Assembly: GCA_963752045.1 (NCBI GenBank)
Contig: CAVVWN010000008.1
Span: forward strand, 434,001-498,000
DNA: 64,000 bases
DNA from: DATKDF01 sp963752045
Lineage (GTDB): Bacteria > Acidobacteriota > Vicinamibacteria > Vicinamibacterales > SCN-69-37
Reading direction: 5' to 3'
The notes beneath the pieces are model-generated. The model saw nothing but the letters and a program-made list of their open reading frames with translations. It had not been told where the DNA came from and did not search any database. Both the position numbers and the translations under genes were made by a program. Positions 16,202 to 24,438 of the stretch are shown one piece after another; within the stretch, counting starts at the first letter, position 1; each line of letters opens with the position of its first letter.

Positions 16202-17245
16202 CTATCGGTCCTGGTCAGCGTCGCCCAGGGTCACGTGCCATCGGTCGGTGGACTGATAGTAGTCGGCCGGGACCGGAACGGCATTCACTTTCGCAACGAG
16301 CTCGACCGTCGAGCGCTGCGCGAAGTAGCCAGACTTGCGGAGCAGTCGGCGGAACGACTCGCTCGTGACCCACGTGCGGATCTTGTCGGAGTCGGCGGCG
16401 CGGGCCTCGCGGTCGATCCAGCGCAGGAGCGTGAGGAAGCCACTCGTGTCGTCCGGATCGGTCAGAAAGTCGACGAGCCGGGTGACGCGACCGAGTGGCT
16501 CCGCCATGTGACGGTAGACCGCGTAGCCGGCCACGTCGCCGCCGCGTTCGAGCGCGGCCACGATGTAGCGCACGTGAGGCGGCTGGATGAACTTCCAGTT
16601 CAGGTACGGCGCATCGCGGCGGACGGCAAATGCGAACCGGTCAGAAAGCCGCGTCCAGAGCTCGGTGAAGCGCCGATCGAAGTGGCGGATGATTCGCACC
16701 TGCCCCTCGAGCGGCCGGGGCCGCGCCGCGAGGCGCACGATGGGCAGCGTAATGTAGGACACGAACCGGTTGACGGGCACGGGCCAGGTCGGCATGCGGA
16801 ACGCGCGACGGCTGAGCGGCTTGACGAGGGCCGTGAGCGGCCCGAGGTTCGGCCAGTGCAGTTTCTCGAGCAGCGGCCGCGACGAATCGGAGAGGCCGAG
16901 GGCCAGTGACGCCCCGGCATGGCGATCCCAGGCGCGCAGGAGCTTGTCACCGACGCCCTGCCGCTGCCGTTCGGGCGCCACCATCACGTCGGTGCCCCAG
17001 GCGGCGTCGATTTCGTTTCCCAGCACGGACAGGCGCACGGGCATCGTGGCGTACTGGCCGATGACCGTGTGCCCCTCGCGCGCCAGCCAGATCATCGGGC
17101 TCTCGGATGGCGCGCCCGGGTTCTGCCCGTACTGCCATTGCCAGCGGAGGCGATTCGCGTCGGCCGCATCCGCGCCGAACACCCGCCGATACAACGCTTC
17201 GACCTGCCGGCGATCGTCGGGCCGGAAACGCTCGATTCTGGTCAT
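16202..17245 (-). CDS. GNAT-family N-acetyltransferase
   Basis: 347 residues. The N-terminal 140 residues are a GNAT fold: IERFRPDDRRQVEALYRRVF opens it, and the acetyl-CoA loop is visible as VAPERQRQGVGDKLLRAW (about 88-105, Q/R-x-x-G-x-G/A). The C-terminal half (about 190-330) looks like a second, degenerate acyltransferase fold (ALERGGDVAGYAVYRH, LLRWIDREARAADSDKIRTW), as in two-lobed GNAT and FemAB-like enzymes. The substrate is unknown; its position beside glycan genes suggests acylation of a sugar or envelope precursor, which is inference. A perfect -10 box lies 42 bp upstream. Confidence 0.8.
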   Translation of the reverse strand: MTRIERFRPDDRRQVEALYRRVFGADAADANRLRWQWQYGQNPGAPSESPMIWLAREGHTVIGQYATMPVRLSVLGNEIDAAWGTDVMVAPERQRQGVGDKLLRAWDRHAGASLALGLSDSSRPLLEKLHWPNLGPLTALVKPLSRRAFRMPTWPVPVNRFVSYITLPIVRLAARPRPLEGQVRIIRHFDRRFTELWTRLSDRFAFAVRRDAPYLNWKFIQPPHVRYIVAALERGGDVAGYAVYRHMAEPLGRVTRLVDFLTDPDDTSGFLTLLRWIDREARAADSDKIRTWVTSESFRRLLRKSGYFAQRSTVELVAKVNAVPVPADYYQSTDRWHVTLGDADQDR

Positions 17246-17287
17246 GTCGTCGGATCGATCCGCATGTGAACGGGCCGTATCTCATCG

Positions 17288-17295
17288 ATTATAGT
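17288..17295. promoter_or_regulatory. Overlapping divergent -10 boxes
   Basis: The same AT-rich patch reads TATAAT on the minus strand (17288-17293, for the GNAT gene) and TATAGT on the plus strand (17290-17295, for the glycosyltransferase). It lies in the 60-bp space between the two divergent genes, so polymerase binding in one direction would exclude the other. The plus-strand start codon is only 10 bases beyond its box, giving a very short or absent leader. Confidence 0.6.
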
Positions 17296-17305
17296 GGCTC
17301 GGACG

Positions 17306-18157
17306 ATGGACCTGCCGGCGGCCGAACTCACCATGGTCGTTCCGACGTACAACGAGCGCGACCGCCTGGCGGAGCTCGTCGAGGCCGTCTTCGCCGCCGC
17401 CGCCGACCGGGGCGTCGTTCTCGAGATGGTCATCGTCGACGACAACTCGCCGGACGGCACCGGCCGGCTCGCCGACGAGCTGGCGATGCGACATCGGCTG
17501 ACCGTCGTGCACCGTGCTGGCAAGCTGGGACTCGGCACGGCGGTCGTGGCAGGCTTCGCGCGCGCGTCAGCCGACGTGGTCGGGGTCATGGACGCCGATT
17601 TCAGCCATCCACCGGCGCTCGTGCCCCGCATGCTCAAGGTGTTCCAGGCGACCCGTGCCGACCTGCTGGTCGCCAGCCGCTACATCCCCGGCGGCAGCAC
17701 GCCCACCTGGCCCCTCCGACGAAGGCTCTTGTCGCAGGCGGCGTGTCTGCTCGCGCGCGGACTGTCGCCAATCCGCGATGCGACGTCCGGCTTCTTCCTC
17801 ATCCGCCGCGCCATCGCCGAGCACGTGACGATTCAGGCCGGCGGCTTCAAGATCTGTCTGGAGCTGCTCGTTCGCGGGGGGCCCGAACGGCTGACGGAGA
17901 TGCCGTTCCGATTCGACGATCGGGAGCTCGGCGAGAGCAAGATGTCCTCGCGAGAGGCGGCCGGGTACCTCGTGCAGTTAAAGGACCTCTATCGGCTGCG
18001 GTGGTCGGGGGCGGTCGGGCGGCCCCGTCACTACGAGCGGCTGACGCCCGAGGACGTCGAGCGGCTGGCCGCGCCGCCTCCTGAGCCGCTGGCAGCCGGC
18101 TCGCGGGCGCGACCTCACCCTCTCCGAAGATCACACGCGAGCCGACGTGCCACATGA
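17306..18157 (+). CDS. Polyprenol-monophosphate mannosyltransferase-like GT2
   Basis: About 283 residues. GT-A motifs are in order: MVVPTYNERDRLAELVEAV (residues 10-28), VIVDDNSPDGTG (about 45-56), GKLGLGTAVVAGF, the metal-binding GVMDADFSHPP (about 96-106), and RDATSGFFLI and FKICLELLVRG later. This matches Ppm1/DPM1-like enzymes that transfer a sugar from GDP-mannose or a related donor to polyprenyl phosphate. That lipid-linked sugar is the donor for GT-C membrane enzymes such as those coded nearby. ATG at 17306 is preferred to the GTG at 17294 because the promoter -10 box overlaps the latter. The last ~40 residues are low-complexity and overlap the convergent radical SAM frame; the natural end may be earlier. 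Confidence 0.85.
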   Translation: MDLPAAELTMVVPTYNERDRLAELVEAVFAAAADRGVVLEMVIVDDNSPDGTGRLADELAMRHRLTVVHRAGKLGLGTAVVAGFARASADVVGVMDADFSHPPALVPRMLKVFQATRADLLVASRYIPGGSTPTWPLRRRLLSQAACLLARGLSPIRDATSGFFLIRRAIAEHVTIQAGGFKICLELLVRGGPERLTEMPFRFDDRELGESKMSSREAAGYLVQLKDLYRLRWSGAVGRPRHYERLTPEDVERLAAPPPEPLAAGSRARPHPLRRSHASRRAT

Positions 18158-19552
18158 CGCTCCATTTCGACGTCGCCAGCCGCAGAATGTCACCCGCGTG
18201 CCGTGCGAGATACGCCGGGCGGAGGTAGAAGCGCCGCCGGGCGCGGTTGATGGCGCCCATCACCGTCGGCTCGTCGAGGCCGTTGCCCGAGAGCAGGTAG
18301 TGCGAGTACTCCATGCGCGTCCAGTCGTCGCTCGCGAGGAGGCCCTGCGCGCGCGCCTTCTCGTAGAGCTCGGTCCCCGGGTAGGGGACGGCCGGGTAGA
18401 AGTTGGCAAAGTCCGGCTCCAGATCGATGGCGTAGTCGATCGTCCGCTCGAGTGATGCGGGCGTGTCGCCTGGGTATCCCAGAATGAAGAAGCCGAAGGA
18501 CCGGATGCCCGCCTCGCGCATGTTGACGATCGCCGCCCGGATCTTCTGGCCCTCGAGCCGTTTCATCATGTCCTTGCGCGTGTCTTCGGATTCCGTTTCG
18601 ATGCCCAGCGCGAGCATCCAGCAGCCGGCCTTGCGCAGCCGCTTGACGAAGTCCGGGTTGGTGAGGTTGTCGGCACGGGCGTTGCCGAACCACTGGACTG
18701 GCAGCTTCCGGGCAATGAGCTCGTCGCAGAAGGCCGCAAACGTCTTCACGTTCAGGGTGACCGTGTCGCCCCAGAGATAGAAGAACCGCAGGCCGTGGTC
18801 GCGGTAGCCCCGTTCCATCTCGTCGACGAGCATGCGCGCGCTCTTCTCGCGGAACTTGTGGCCCTGATGGATCGGCGCCACGCAGAAGTCGCACGTGTAC
18901 GGGCAGCCACGTGAGGCTTCGACAATCACGTAGCGCTCGTTGACGAGCGGCAGCCGGTACCGTCGACAGATCCAGCAGATCCCAGGCCGGGCCGGGCGCG
19001 TCGAGAAAACCTGTGAACGTACCGTGTCCCCGGTGCGGCACGATCTGGCCGTCGCGACGGAAGGTGAGGCTCGGAATCCCGTCGAAGGCCGCCGGCGACT
19101 CGGCCGCCCCGATCGCCTCGAGCGCGTCTTCCGGCTCGCCGACGATCATGCCGTCCACGGCCGGTGCGCGGCGCATCGACTCGTGCGGCGTGCACGAGGC
19201 GTGCGGGCCAAAGCAGACGAGCGGCGCGCCGTAACGGGCCTTGAGCTCGGCCATGGCGGCGACGTCGGCGTCGAGTGTCGGGGTGGTGCTGGGAAAGACG
19301 ATGAGCGACGGCGTGAAGCCCTCGCGGTCCAGGCGTCCGACTGAGATCAGCCACCGTCAGCCGATCGGCGGTGAGATCCGAGAGACGCACCTCCCAGCCG
19401 CGCCGGCGGAACAAGGCGGCCGCGAGAGCCAGCGAGTAGGGCGGCTTGGTCGTGCCAAGCACTTCCTCCCGCTCCTGGCAGCGGCCCTGTCTGGTGAAGG
19501 CGATGCCGCCGACGAGCGGCGGATTCACGAAGAGCGTTCTGGCTCCGAGCAC
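17847..19552 (-). pseudogene. B12-binding-domain radical SAM protein, broken by two one-base frame shifts
   Basis: Three overlapping minus-strand frames make one protein. Frame 1 (from GTG at 19552) has the B12-domain start TLFVNPPLVGG and TKPPYSLALAAALFRRRGWE. Frame 2 (from about 19342) continues GRLDREGFTPSLIVFPSTTP, FGPHAS and VGEPEDALEAIG. Frame 3 (from about 18960) continues RLPLVNERYVIVEASRGC and the cluster motif CPYTCDFC (C-x3-C-x2-C), then the radical SAM core with LGIETESEDTRKDMMKRLEG. One extra base at about 19342 and another at 18960-18961 explain both breaks. Such proteins carry out radical methylations or carbon-skeleton changes; the substrate is unknown. The open frame runs to 17847, inside the convergent glycosyltransferase. 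One more skipped base near 18140 would end it at a TGA at 18131-18133. Confidence 0.75.
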
Positions 19553-19576
19553 CGCGGCATTGTAGCGCGGGCAGCG

Positions 19577-20203
19577 CTACAGTCCGCCCCCGCCACCCCG
19601 GCCGCGCCCGCCCGTCACCGGCGTCACCGGTACGATCGGGACGTACACGCCCGGATTGGTGTTCGCCGGAGGCGAAGGCGGCGGGGCGGCCACCGGCTGT
19701 TCCGGCGTCGGAACGCCGATGGCCGGCACGACCGGCGGGATCTCATCGTTGGTCGCGCCGTCGGGCCGGAACGGCGAGCCGATCGGACCTGGGCTCGCGA
19801 AGTTGCCCGACGCCACCGGCGAGCTCGTCGGGAGGATCATCACGGCCTCGAACCTGGAGGGACCCGACGTCCGGATCGTCCGGGGGCCGAGGATGTAGCC
19901 GGCGGCCGAGCGCAGGAGCGAGTCGATCACTTCCTTCTCGGGACGGTTCTCGAAGCGCATCATCCGAATCGGCGCACTGGCGAGCCTGTCGGCGTTGATC
20001 ATGTAGGCGCCGCCAATCCGGCCCCACTCGGCCAGGACCTCACGAAGCGTCACGTTCTCGGCGACGAGGGTGACCCGACCCTCGAGATCGAACGAGATAT
20101 CGAGGACGCGTGCCGGTGTCTGGACCTCCTGGGCCACAAGGGCCGGCCCGGAAAGGGCAAGGAGGACCGACGCCAGACCGGCTGAAAGGACCGAGGCGCG
20201 CAT
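19577..20203 (-). CDS. Secreted protein with STN/secretin-N-like domain and Pro/Gly-rich tail
   Basis: 208 residues. A signal peptide (1-24, LASVLLALSGPALVAQ) is followed by a short domain (about 33-100) with the beta-alpha-beta pattern of STN domains: VTLVAENVTLREVLAEWGRI, GGAYMINADRLASAPI and RFENRPEKEVIDSLLRSAAG. The rest (about 110-208) is Pro/Val/Thr-rich linker ending in a GGRGRGGGGG run, so it is not a complete secretin or TonB receptor. STN domains occur in secretins, TonB-dependent receptors and anti-sigma systems. Its place between the O-antigen-ligase-like gene and the radical SAM gene hints at an envelope role. No function can be assigned. Confidence 0.7.
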   Translation of the reverse strand: MRASVLSAGLASVLLALSGPALVAQEVQTPARVLDISFDLEGRVTLVAENVTLREVLAEWGRIGGAYMINADRLASAPIRMMRFENRPEKEVIDSLLRSAAGYILGPRTIRTSGPSRFEAVMILPTSSPVASGNFASPGPIGSPFRPDGATNDEIPPVVPAIGVPTPEQPVAAPPPSPPANTNPGVYVPIVPVTPVTGGRGRGGGGGL

Positions 20204-20270
20204 GTTCAGACTCCCGGGAAGCGGACCTCATCAGTATACGCCCGGCGGCCCAATCCGGCCGGTTTCCTGG

Positions 20271-22199
20271 TCAGCGGCCGCATCCCTCGTCGAGCCCGAA
20301 GGCAACGGCCCAGGCCGTGCCCGGCGGGGCGGGTGCGCCCGACGAGGTTCGGACCTCGACGTCGACAGCCCGGAGGCCACGGGCGCGGACCGCATCGGGT
20401 GCGACCGGTACGCAGACGTTTCGCACCACGCCGGGCGGGAGCCTGATTGGGCTGACCGAGAGGCCGTCGCCACTCACGCTCAGGAAGACGTCCTGGTCCG
20501 ATTCGGCACGCGTATCGAATGCCACGGCTACTGCCGACTTCGGGATGAAGAGCCGCGCCGGGCCGTCGATCCGATGCACGAACCGGCCTCGCCCGTTCTC
20601 CACGAACTCAATCGGTGTCGTGCCATGCGCCGCCAGCCGCGGGTCGGCTTCCTGCACGGCTCCCGCCATCCGGAACGGGATCGTCGCGACGATGGCAACC
20701 GCGCCGGCCACGAGCCAGGCCGGCATCGGACCGGACCGCGGTGACGTCTCGAAATGGCCAACGAGCACGCCGAGCGTCAGCCAGAGGGGAATCGCCACCG
20801 CGTCGACGAGCATCGGCTGACCCGAGAGGGCGCTCAACAGAAACGCCGCAACGGCTGCCGCGGCCGGCGTTGCGCATCGGTGTCCGGTCGCCGTGCGGCC
20901 AACGACAATCTGCCGGAACGAGACCACGAGGCCCCAGAGGTAGAGAACCAGGCCGACGAGGCCCAGTTCGGCGGCGATCTGGAGCGCGTAGTTGTGCGGC
21001 TCGAGACTGCCCTCGCCGAATCCCGCTCTGACCGCGTCGGTGACGTGCGGCTGGGCGCGCAGAGCATAGCGGCCGATGCCGACGCCGAAGACAGGCGCCT
21101 CGGCCGCCGTGGCGATCGAAACCTGTGCGATGGCCCAGCGCCGGCCGAACGAGTCGGCCGCATCGGTCCTCGTGGACATCCTGACGACGACTGCCGTCAC
21201 GACCATCGCAAGCAGGACCGAAGCGATGATGGCATGGCGACGGCCCCGCGCTCCGGACAGAGACAGCCACCAGATGGCCGCGGCAACCGCAACTGCGGCG
21301 CCTGAGAGGATGGCGGCGAGCGATGCCGTGAGCCAGAGCCCCACGACGATCACGGCCGCGGCGCCAAGCCACCAGAACCTGCGACGGCGATCGACGAGAC
21401 CCATGCCGACGGCAAGCGCACCTGCCATGACGAAGTAGGAGCCTGCCGTGTTGACCTTGCTGACGTGGACAGACCACCGCTGGTTGGCGACGATCGCGGC
21501 GAGCGACTGTACCGGAGTGGCTGTCGCAAGTGCCGCCTCTGCCACCGCGTTGATCGACAACAGGGACGCAGCCGCCCCGGCGGCCACTGTGAGAGCGAGC
21601 AGACGCCGCGCGTACCCTGGAGTGGCGGCCGAGAGACGGGCGGCGACGAGCAGCAGCGCCACCCCTTCAACGACGAGCAGGGCCGTGGCCACGTACCGGA
21701 AGTCCACCGGTTCGAGCCAGGGGCGCGGATCTCCGGGAAGCCCGTGGTAGTCGAAAACCAGAGAGTTCACGAAGCGCCAGAAGAACGCGCCCGCGTAGTC
21801 GAGGTAGAACTGAGAGACGCGGTAGACGACGGCCGCCGATGCCAGGACGGCGACGGCAAAGAGGACCCAGGGCCCTGCGGCGCGCGCCGGCAGCGGCGCC
21901 GGCGTGAGCGGACGCCAGGTTCCTCGGACAGCCACGCCCGCCAGCACGCCGAGTGCCATCGCCTCGGCCCCGCGAATCGGGTATCCACTGAACCAGCCAA
22001 CGGCAATCACGCGGCCGAAGGGCGCGAGAAAGGCCAGCGCGAGCAGGGCCCAGCCCGGGCGCCACAAGGCCAACGCGAACAAACTGCAGACGAGGAGACT
22101 GAAGGAAAGCGAGGCGCCTGGCGACCACCACACCGACTGCGCCACGAGGAGCGTGGCGCCGGCAAGTACCACGCGCGAGACGCCGGCGAGGGCCCGCAC
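20271..22199 (-). CDS. O-antigen ligase / Wzy-like polymerase family membrane protein
   Basis: About 642 residues. Roughly twelve hydrophobic helices occupy residues 1-510. The family's large periplasmic loop signature is present: APVFGVGIGRYALRAQPHVTD...EPHNYALQIAAELGLVGL, where the H-N dyad lies in the Wzy_C domain. The last ~130 residues form a soluble beta-rich domain (FIPKSAVAVAFDTRAESDQ, PGVVRNVCVPVAPDAVRA) not usual in short WaaL proteins. The enzyme would ligate or polymerise lipid-linked glycan in the periplasm. GTG at 22197-22199 is chosen because it lies four bases after the epimerase stop; the longer open frame upstream is antisense-like sequence of the epimerase gene. Confidence 0.8.
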   Translation of the reverse strand: MRALAGVSRVVLAGATLLVAQSVWWSPGASLSFSLLVCSLFALALWRPGWALLALAFLAPFGRVIAVGWFSGYPIRGAEAMALGVLAGVAVRGTWRPLTPAPLPARAAGPWVLFAVAVLASAAVVYRVSQFYLDYAGAFFWRFVNSLVFDYHGLPGDPRPWLEPVDFRYVATALLVVEGVALLLVAARLSAATPGYARRLLALTVAAGAAASLLSINAVAEAALATATPVQSLAAIVANQRWSVHVSKVNTAGSYFVMAGALAVGMGLVDRRRRFWWLGAAAVIVVGLWLTASLAAILSGAAVAVAAAIWWLSLSGARGRRHAIIASVLLAMVVTAVVVRMSTRTDAADSFGRRWAIAQVSIATAAEAPVFGVGIGRYALRAQPHVTDAVRAGFGEGSLEPHNYALQIAAELGLVGLVLYLWGLVVSFRQIVVGRTATGHRCATPAAAAVAAFLLSALSGQPMLVDAVAIPLWLTLGVLVGHFETSPRSGPMPAWLVAGAVAIVATIPFRMAGAVQEADPRLAAHGTTPIEFVENGRGRFVHRIDGPARLFIPKSAVAVAFDTRAESDQDVFLSVSGDGLSVSPIRLPPGVVRNVCVPVAPDAVRARGLRAVDVEVRTSSGAPAPPGTAWAVAFGLDEGCGR

Positions 22200-22203
22200 G
22201 ATC

Positions 22204-23184
22204 CTAGAGCTTGACGACCTCGGGCTGGCCGCGCATGTGCTCGACGACGCGCGCCAGGATCTCGTCGAGGCCCACGGTCGGCTCGTAGCCGATGAACTCG
22301 CGGATCTTGCTGATGTCGGGCACGCGGCGGCGCATGTCCTCGAAGCCAGGTCCGTACGCGTCCTCGTAGGGCACGAGCTCAATCGCCGAAGTGCTTCCGG
22401 TGACCTTACGGATGCGCTCGGCCAGCTCGACGATGGAGATCTCTTCCGGGTTGCCGATGTTGAACACCTGACCCACCGCCCTGGGCTCGGCGGCCAGGCC
22501 GATGAGCGCGCGCACGACGTCACCCACGTAGGTGAAAGACCGCGTCTGCTGGCCGTCGCCGAACACGCGAATCGGACGTCCGGCGAGCGCCGCCTGCACG
22601 AAGCTCGGGATCACCATGCCGTACTGGCCGGTCTGGCGCGGGCCAACCGTGTTGAACAGCCGCGCGATGACGACCGGAAGGCCGTGCTCCCGCCAGTAGG
22701 CAAGGGCCAGGAACTCATCGATGGCCTTGCTGCAGGTGTACGACCAGCGCCGTTTGAACGTCGAGCCCATGACGAGGTCCGCGTCCTCGCGAAACGGCAC
22801 GTCGGTGCTCTTGCCGTACACCTCGGACGTCGAAAAGACGATGACGAGCCTGGATTTCTTGCGGGCCTCGGCAAGCACGATTTCCGTGCCCCTGACGTTC
22901 GTCTCGATCGTCTGGACCGGCGACTCGATGATGCGCTTGACGCCGACAGCCGCCGCCAGGTGAAAGACAACGTCGGCGCCGTCGATGAGCTCGGCCGTGA
23001 GCGGCTCCTTCATGATCGTGTCGATCACGTAGGAGAACCCAGGCCGACCCTTCAGGTGGGCGATGTTGGCGATCGACCCAGTCGAGAGGTCATCGACGAC
23101 CGTGACCGTATGCCCGCGTTCGAGCAGGGCGTCTGCCAGGTGAGACCCGACGAAGCCGGCGCCTCCCGTTAGTAGTGCTCGCAT
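22204..23184 (-). CDS. NAD-dependent nucleotide-sugar epimerase/dehydratase (extended SDR)
   Basis: 326 residues. The NAD-binding GGAGFVGS lies at residues 6-13, an aspartate for the ribose follows (VDDLSTG), and the catalytic triad is intact (Ser in FSTSEVYG near 120, Tyr and Lys in YTCSK near 152-156). LFNTVGPRQTGQYGMVIPSF and the C-terminal EPTVGLDEIL pattern match UDP-glucose 4-epimerase / UDP-glucuronate decarboxylase relatives. It would supply a nucleotide sugar to the glycosyltransferases around it. ATG at 23182-23184 is preferred to a GTG five codons upstream, because the GGAGF motif then sits at the usual distance. It lies 4 bp before the ligase-like gene. Confidence 0.88.
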   Translation of the reverse strand: MRALLTGGAGFVGSHLADALLERGHTVTVVDDLSTGSIANIAHLKGRPGFSYVIDTIMKEPLTAELIDGADVVFHLAAAVGVKRIIESPVQTIETNVRGTEIVLAEARKKSRLVIVFSTSEVYGKSTDVPFREDADLVMGSTFKRRWSYTCSKAIDEFLALAYWREHGLPVVIARLFNTVGPRQTGQYGMVIPSFVQAALAGRPIRVFGDGQQTRSFTYVGDVVRALIGLAAEPRAVGQVFNIGNPEEISIVELAERIRKVTGSTSAIELVPYEDAYGPGFEDMRRRVPDISKIREFIGYEPTVGLDEILARVVEHMRGQPEVVKL

Positions 23185-23232
23185 CGTATCTTGTCCCACG
23201 CTGGGGAGCGTGAGGGGCGATCATACAGTGAT

Positions 23233-24414
23233 TCACAGGCCGGCCGGCGACTTTGATGGCCACAAACGTTCCGCGGCGTCGACGACCGTGTCGGCGCCGA
23301 TGCCGTCGAGGCACTCGGGCACGCGGTTCCGGCAGCGCACTGGCGGCAGGCGCACGAGCCCGCACGGACTGCACCAGAGGTCGATGCGCACCACTTCGTG
23401 CGGTCCTCCTGCCGGGCCGTACCGCCTTGGATCGGACGGGCCGAAGAGCGCCACGACGGGCGTTCCGACGGCCGATGCCAGGTGCATGGGACCCGTGTCT
23501 CCCGTGATCAGGATGTTCAGGCGTTCGAGCACGGCCGCAAGTTCCGGCAAGCTGGCGCGTCCGCAGAGGTCGACCTGCGGCACACCGGTCAGGCGAGAGG
23601 CGACATCGCTCACAAGCGCACGATTGCCGGCGCCGCCGGTCAGCACGACGGTGGCACCGTGGCGCCTGGCCACCTCGGCGGCCGCCCTTGCGAAGCGCTC
23701 CGGGTGCCACTGCTTCGATGGTCGGCCCCCGCTTGCGTGCACGCCGACGAGGGGAGTGTCCGCCGACGGTAAGAGCGCTGCGGCCAGGGCCCGCGCCGCA
23801 TCGGGCACGCGAAGCCGTACCGACGGCGCTGCCGGTCCGTCGTCCTCGAGATCGAAGGCGCGACGGACGAGCCGTTCGGCATTCTCACGGACGTGACGGG
23901 ACGGGTCGTAGGCGAAGGCCCGGGTGAGCAACGCGCCGCCGCCTCCGGTGAAGTACCCGAGACGCCGGCCGGCGCCAGACAGCCACGAGAGGAAGTTGCT
24001 TCGGATGTCCGGCTCGAAGTTGATGACGAGGTCGTAGTCGCGGGACCGCCACTGTCGGGCGTGGCCGACAAGGGCCGGCCACGACCAGCCACCGCCCTCT
24101 CGCGCGAGCCATGGCACGTCGAGGACATCGATCCTGTCGATGCCGGGAACGAGCGCCGCAAGGTCGGCGTTCCAGCTGCCGACCGCGAGATCGATCCTGG
24201 CGTCCGGCGCGATCCTGCGGAGCAGTCCGATGGCGTCGAGGATCATCAGGAGGTCCCCGATGCGCTCGAGGCGGAGCAGCAGGATTCGAGGCACGGGTGC
24301 GGTCGAGGCGCCGGTCGCCCGCCTTGTCCAACTCAGTGGGCTCGTCACGAGATCGGCCAGTCCGACGAGCAGTCGATCGCGACGCCGAGGTATCTGCAGG
24401 GTGTTGAACATCAC
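23233..24414 (-). CDS. Glycosyltransferase family 9 (heptosyltransferase-like)
   Basis: 393 residues. GT-B fold with the family 9 start PRILLLRLERIGDLLMILDA (about 42-61), a middle PLVGVHASGGRPSKQWHPER (about 220-239), and the donor-binding LITGDTGPMHLASAVGTPVV...LFGPSDP (about 305-335). These motifs are diagnostic of ADP-heptose:LPS heptosyltransferases and relatives. The C-terminus has CSPCGLVRLPPVRCRNRVPECLD, a Cys-rich segment (the family's GCxxC-type end). It probably adds a core sugar to the surface glycan or LPS. Upstream neighbour is a GT-C membrane protein 24 bp away. Confidence 0.9.
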   Translation of the reverse strand: MMFNTLQIPRRRDRLLVGLADLVTSPLSWTRRATGASTAPVPRILLLRLERIGDLLMILDAIGLLRRIAPDARIDLAVGSWNADLAALVPGIDRIDVLDVPWLAREGGGWSWPALVGHARQWRSRDYDLVINFEPDIRSNFLSWLSGAGRRLGYFTGGGGALLTRAFAYDPSRHVRENAERLVRRAFDLEDDGPAAPSVRLRVPDAARALAAALLPSADTPLVGVHASGGRPSKQWHPERFARAAAEVARRHGATVVLTGGAGNRALVSDVASRLTGVPQVDLCGRASLPELAAVLERLNILITGDTGPMHLASAVGTPVVALFGPSDPRRYGPAGGPHEVVRIDLWCSPCGLVRLPPVRCRNRVPECLDGIGADTVVDAAERLWPSKSPAGL

Positions 24415-24438
24415 GCACTCAGCCGATGACGGCAGGCC

